DNA of 64,000 bases from Acidobacteriota bacterium (lineage in GTDB: Bacteria; Acidobacteriota; Terriglobia; Bryobacterales; UBA6623): positions 1-64,000 of the forward strand of contig WGMB01000008.1 in assembly GCA_016125275.1 (NCBI GenBank), in the 5' to 3' direction. The translations under genes and the position numbers were made by a program. Below the pieces are notes generated by a model. That model was given only the letters and a program-made list of their open reading frames with translations, did not search any database and had not been told where the DNA came from. Numbering within the stretch: the stretch's first letter is position 1; each line of letters opens with the position of its first letter. Below, piece by piece: positions 63,700 through 64,000 of this stretch.

Positions 63700-64000
63700 A
63701 TGCCCCACCAACGCCCGCGCTTGACCTGGAAGATCCGTGAAGGGGAGTTGCCTCTCGGCGCCCGCACGATCGTGATCGGGTGCGTCGACCTTTCGGCGCA
63801 GAGTTGGCCCGTGAAACCCGACCCGGACGCCTGCTTGCGCCACGCGCAGCGGCACTTGGAGGCAGGAGCCGAGATCGTGGACGTCTCCGCCCTACCGGGG
63901 CCGCCGGTCTCGGTGCGGATGTCGGCCGATGAGGAGCTGCGCCGGCTGGTACCCACGCTGCGCAAGCTGCGCTCGGGCCTGGACGCGCCGGTGTGCGTGA
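63700..64000 (+). CDS. divergent dihydropteroate-synthase-like protein (cut by window end)
   Basis: The first 100 residues are visible, with no stop. The TIM-barrel opening of DHPS is recognisable: ARTIVIGCVDLSAQSW, ACLRHAQRHLEAGAEIVDVS, then EELRRLVPTLRKL. However, the key motifs are altered: the usual NVTPDSFSDGG is VDLSAQSWPVKPD, and the ESTRPG pterin/PABA loop is replaced by ALPGPPVSV. So it may be a degenerate paralogue rather than the folate enzyme, or another pterin-binding-fold protein. The C-terminal half is outside the window. Confidence 0.7.
   Translation, partial: MPHQRPRLTWKIREGELPLGARTIVIGCVDLSAQSWPVKPDPDACLRHAQRHLEAGAEIVDVSALPGPPVSVRMSADEELRRLVPTLRKLRSGLDAPVCV

Overview
This is a high-GC bacterial chromosome segment. 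Several lineage markers point to Acidobacteriota, most likely the Bryobacterales/Solibacterales: a secreted protein ending in the 'Solibacter uncharacterised C-terminal domain' (TIGR03437 type) at 19397-21538; an ADOP-type orphan permease with its ATPase, membrane-fusion protein, sensor kinase and sigma-54 activator (24226-31576); two Oar-like TonB receptors with N-terminal carboxypeptidase-regulatory domains (5019-8267, 39727-43056); and sulfatases plus a DUF1080/Gfo-Idh pair. The genus assignment is inference; no rRNA is present.

Layout. 1-136: 7-bp microsatellite running off the left edge. 140-4830: GMC oxidoreductase with an embedded four-Cys motif, NHL-repeat protein, HPII-type catalase. 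5019-9899: Oar-like receptor, signal peptidase I, TatA, HU with a basic N-terminal tail. 10167-14723: trmFO, xerC and an STT3/AglB-like oligosaccharyltransferase. 14698-19320: DUF1080 and Tat-exported Gfo/Idh genes (3-keto-glycoside type), divergent PhoD lipoprotein, DinB-fold protein. 19397-23652: secreted Ig-like protein, DUF47/Pit phosphate pair, an unknown. 23682-31576: efflux operon with its own two-component sigma-54 switch, and half an AI-2E transporter. 31663-34882: ornithine aminotransferase, SnoaL-like protein, NfeD/SPFH pair. 34904-38658: divergent sulfatases and a DUF1593 hydrolase. 38671-45083: split DsbD/TlpA redox pair, then a receptor / double-zinc-finger anti-sigma / ECF sigma cassette. 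45281-48593: lipoprotein, multi-pass membrane protein, LarA-family racemase. 48690-52508: one 1272-residue protein with TIR, CHAT protease, NB-ARC NTPase and TPR repeats, beside tRNA-Ala(CGC). 52940-64000: MBL hydrolase, acetyl-CoA synthetase, TolC-like protein, a padR relic with an intact-looking palindrome, a DedA-methyltransferase fusion, rsmE, a VTT protein, a double GNAT and a divergent dihydropteroate-synthase-like gene cut by the window end.

How it works together. The window is mostly core genome with a strong cell-envelope theme: export (LepB, TatA), nutrient and polymer uptake (receptors, sulfatases, keto-glycoside enzymes, PhoD, Pit), probable protein glycosylation and efflux. The best candidate for an under-described system is the single-gene TIR-CHAT-NB-ARC-TPR protein, which resembles NLR/STAND immune receptors but carries two possible effectors. 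Next are the DedA-methyltransferase fusion, the bacterial STT3-like enzyme, the sigma-54-controlled efflux operon and the ECF/double-anti-sigma/receptor cassette. A recurring -10-like hexamer 6-11 nt before start codons suggests that leaderless or near-leaderless transcription is common here.
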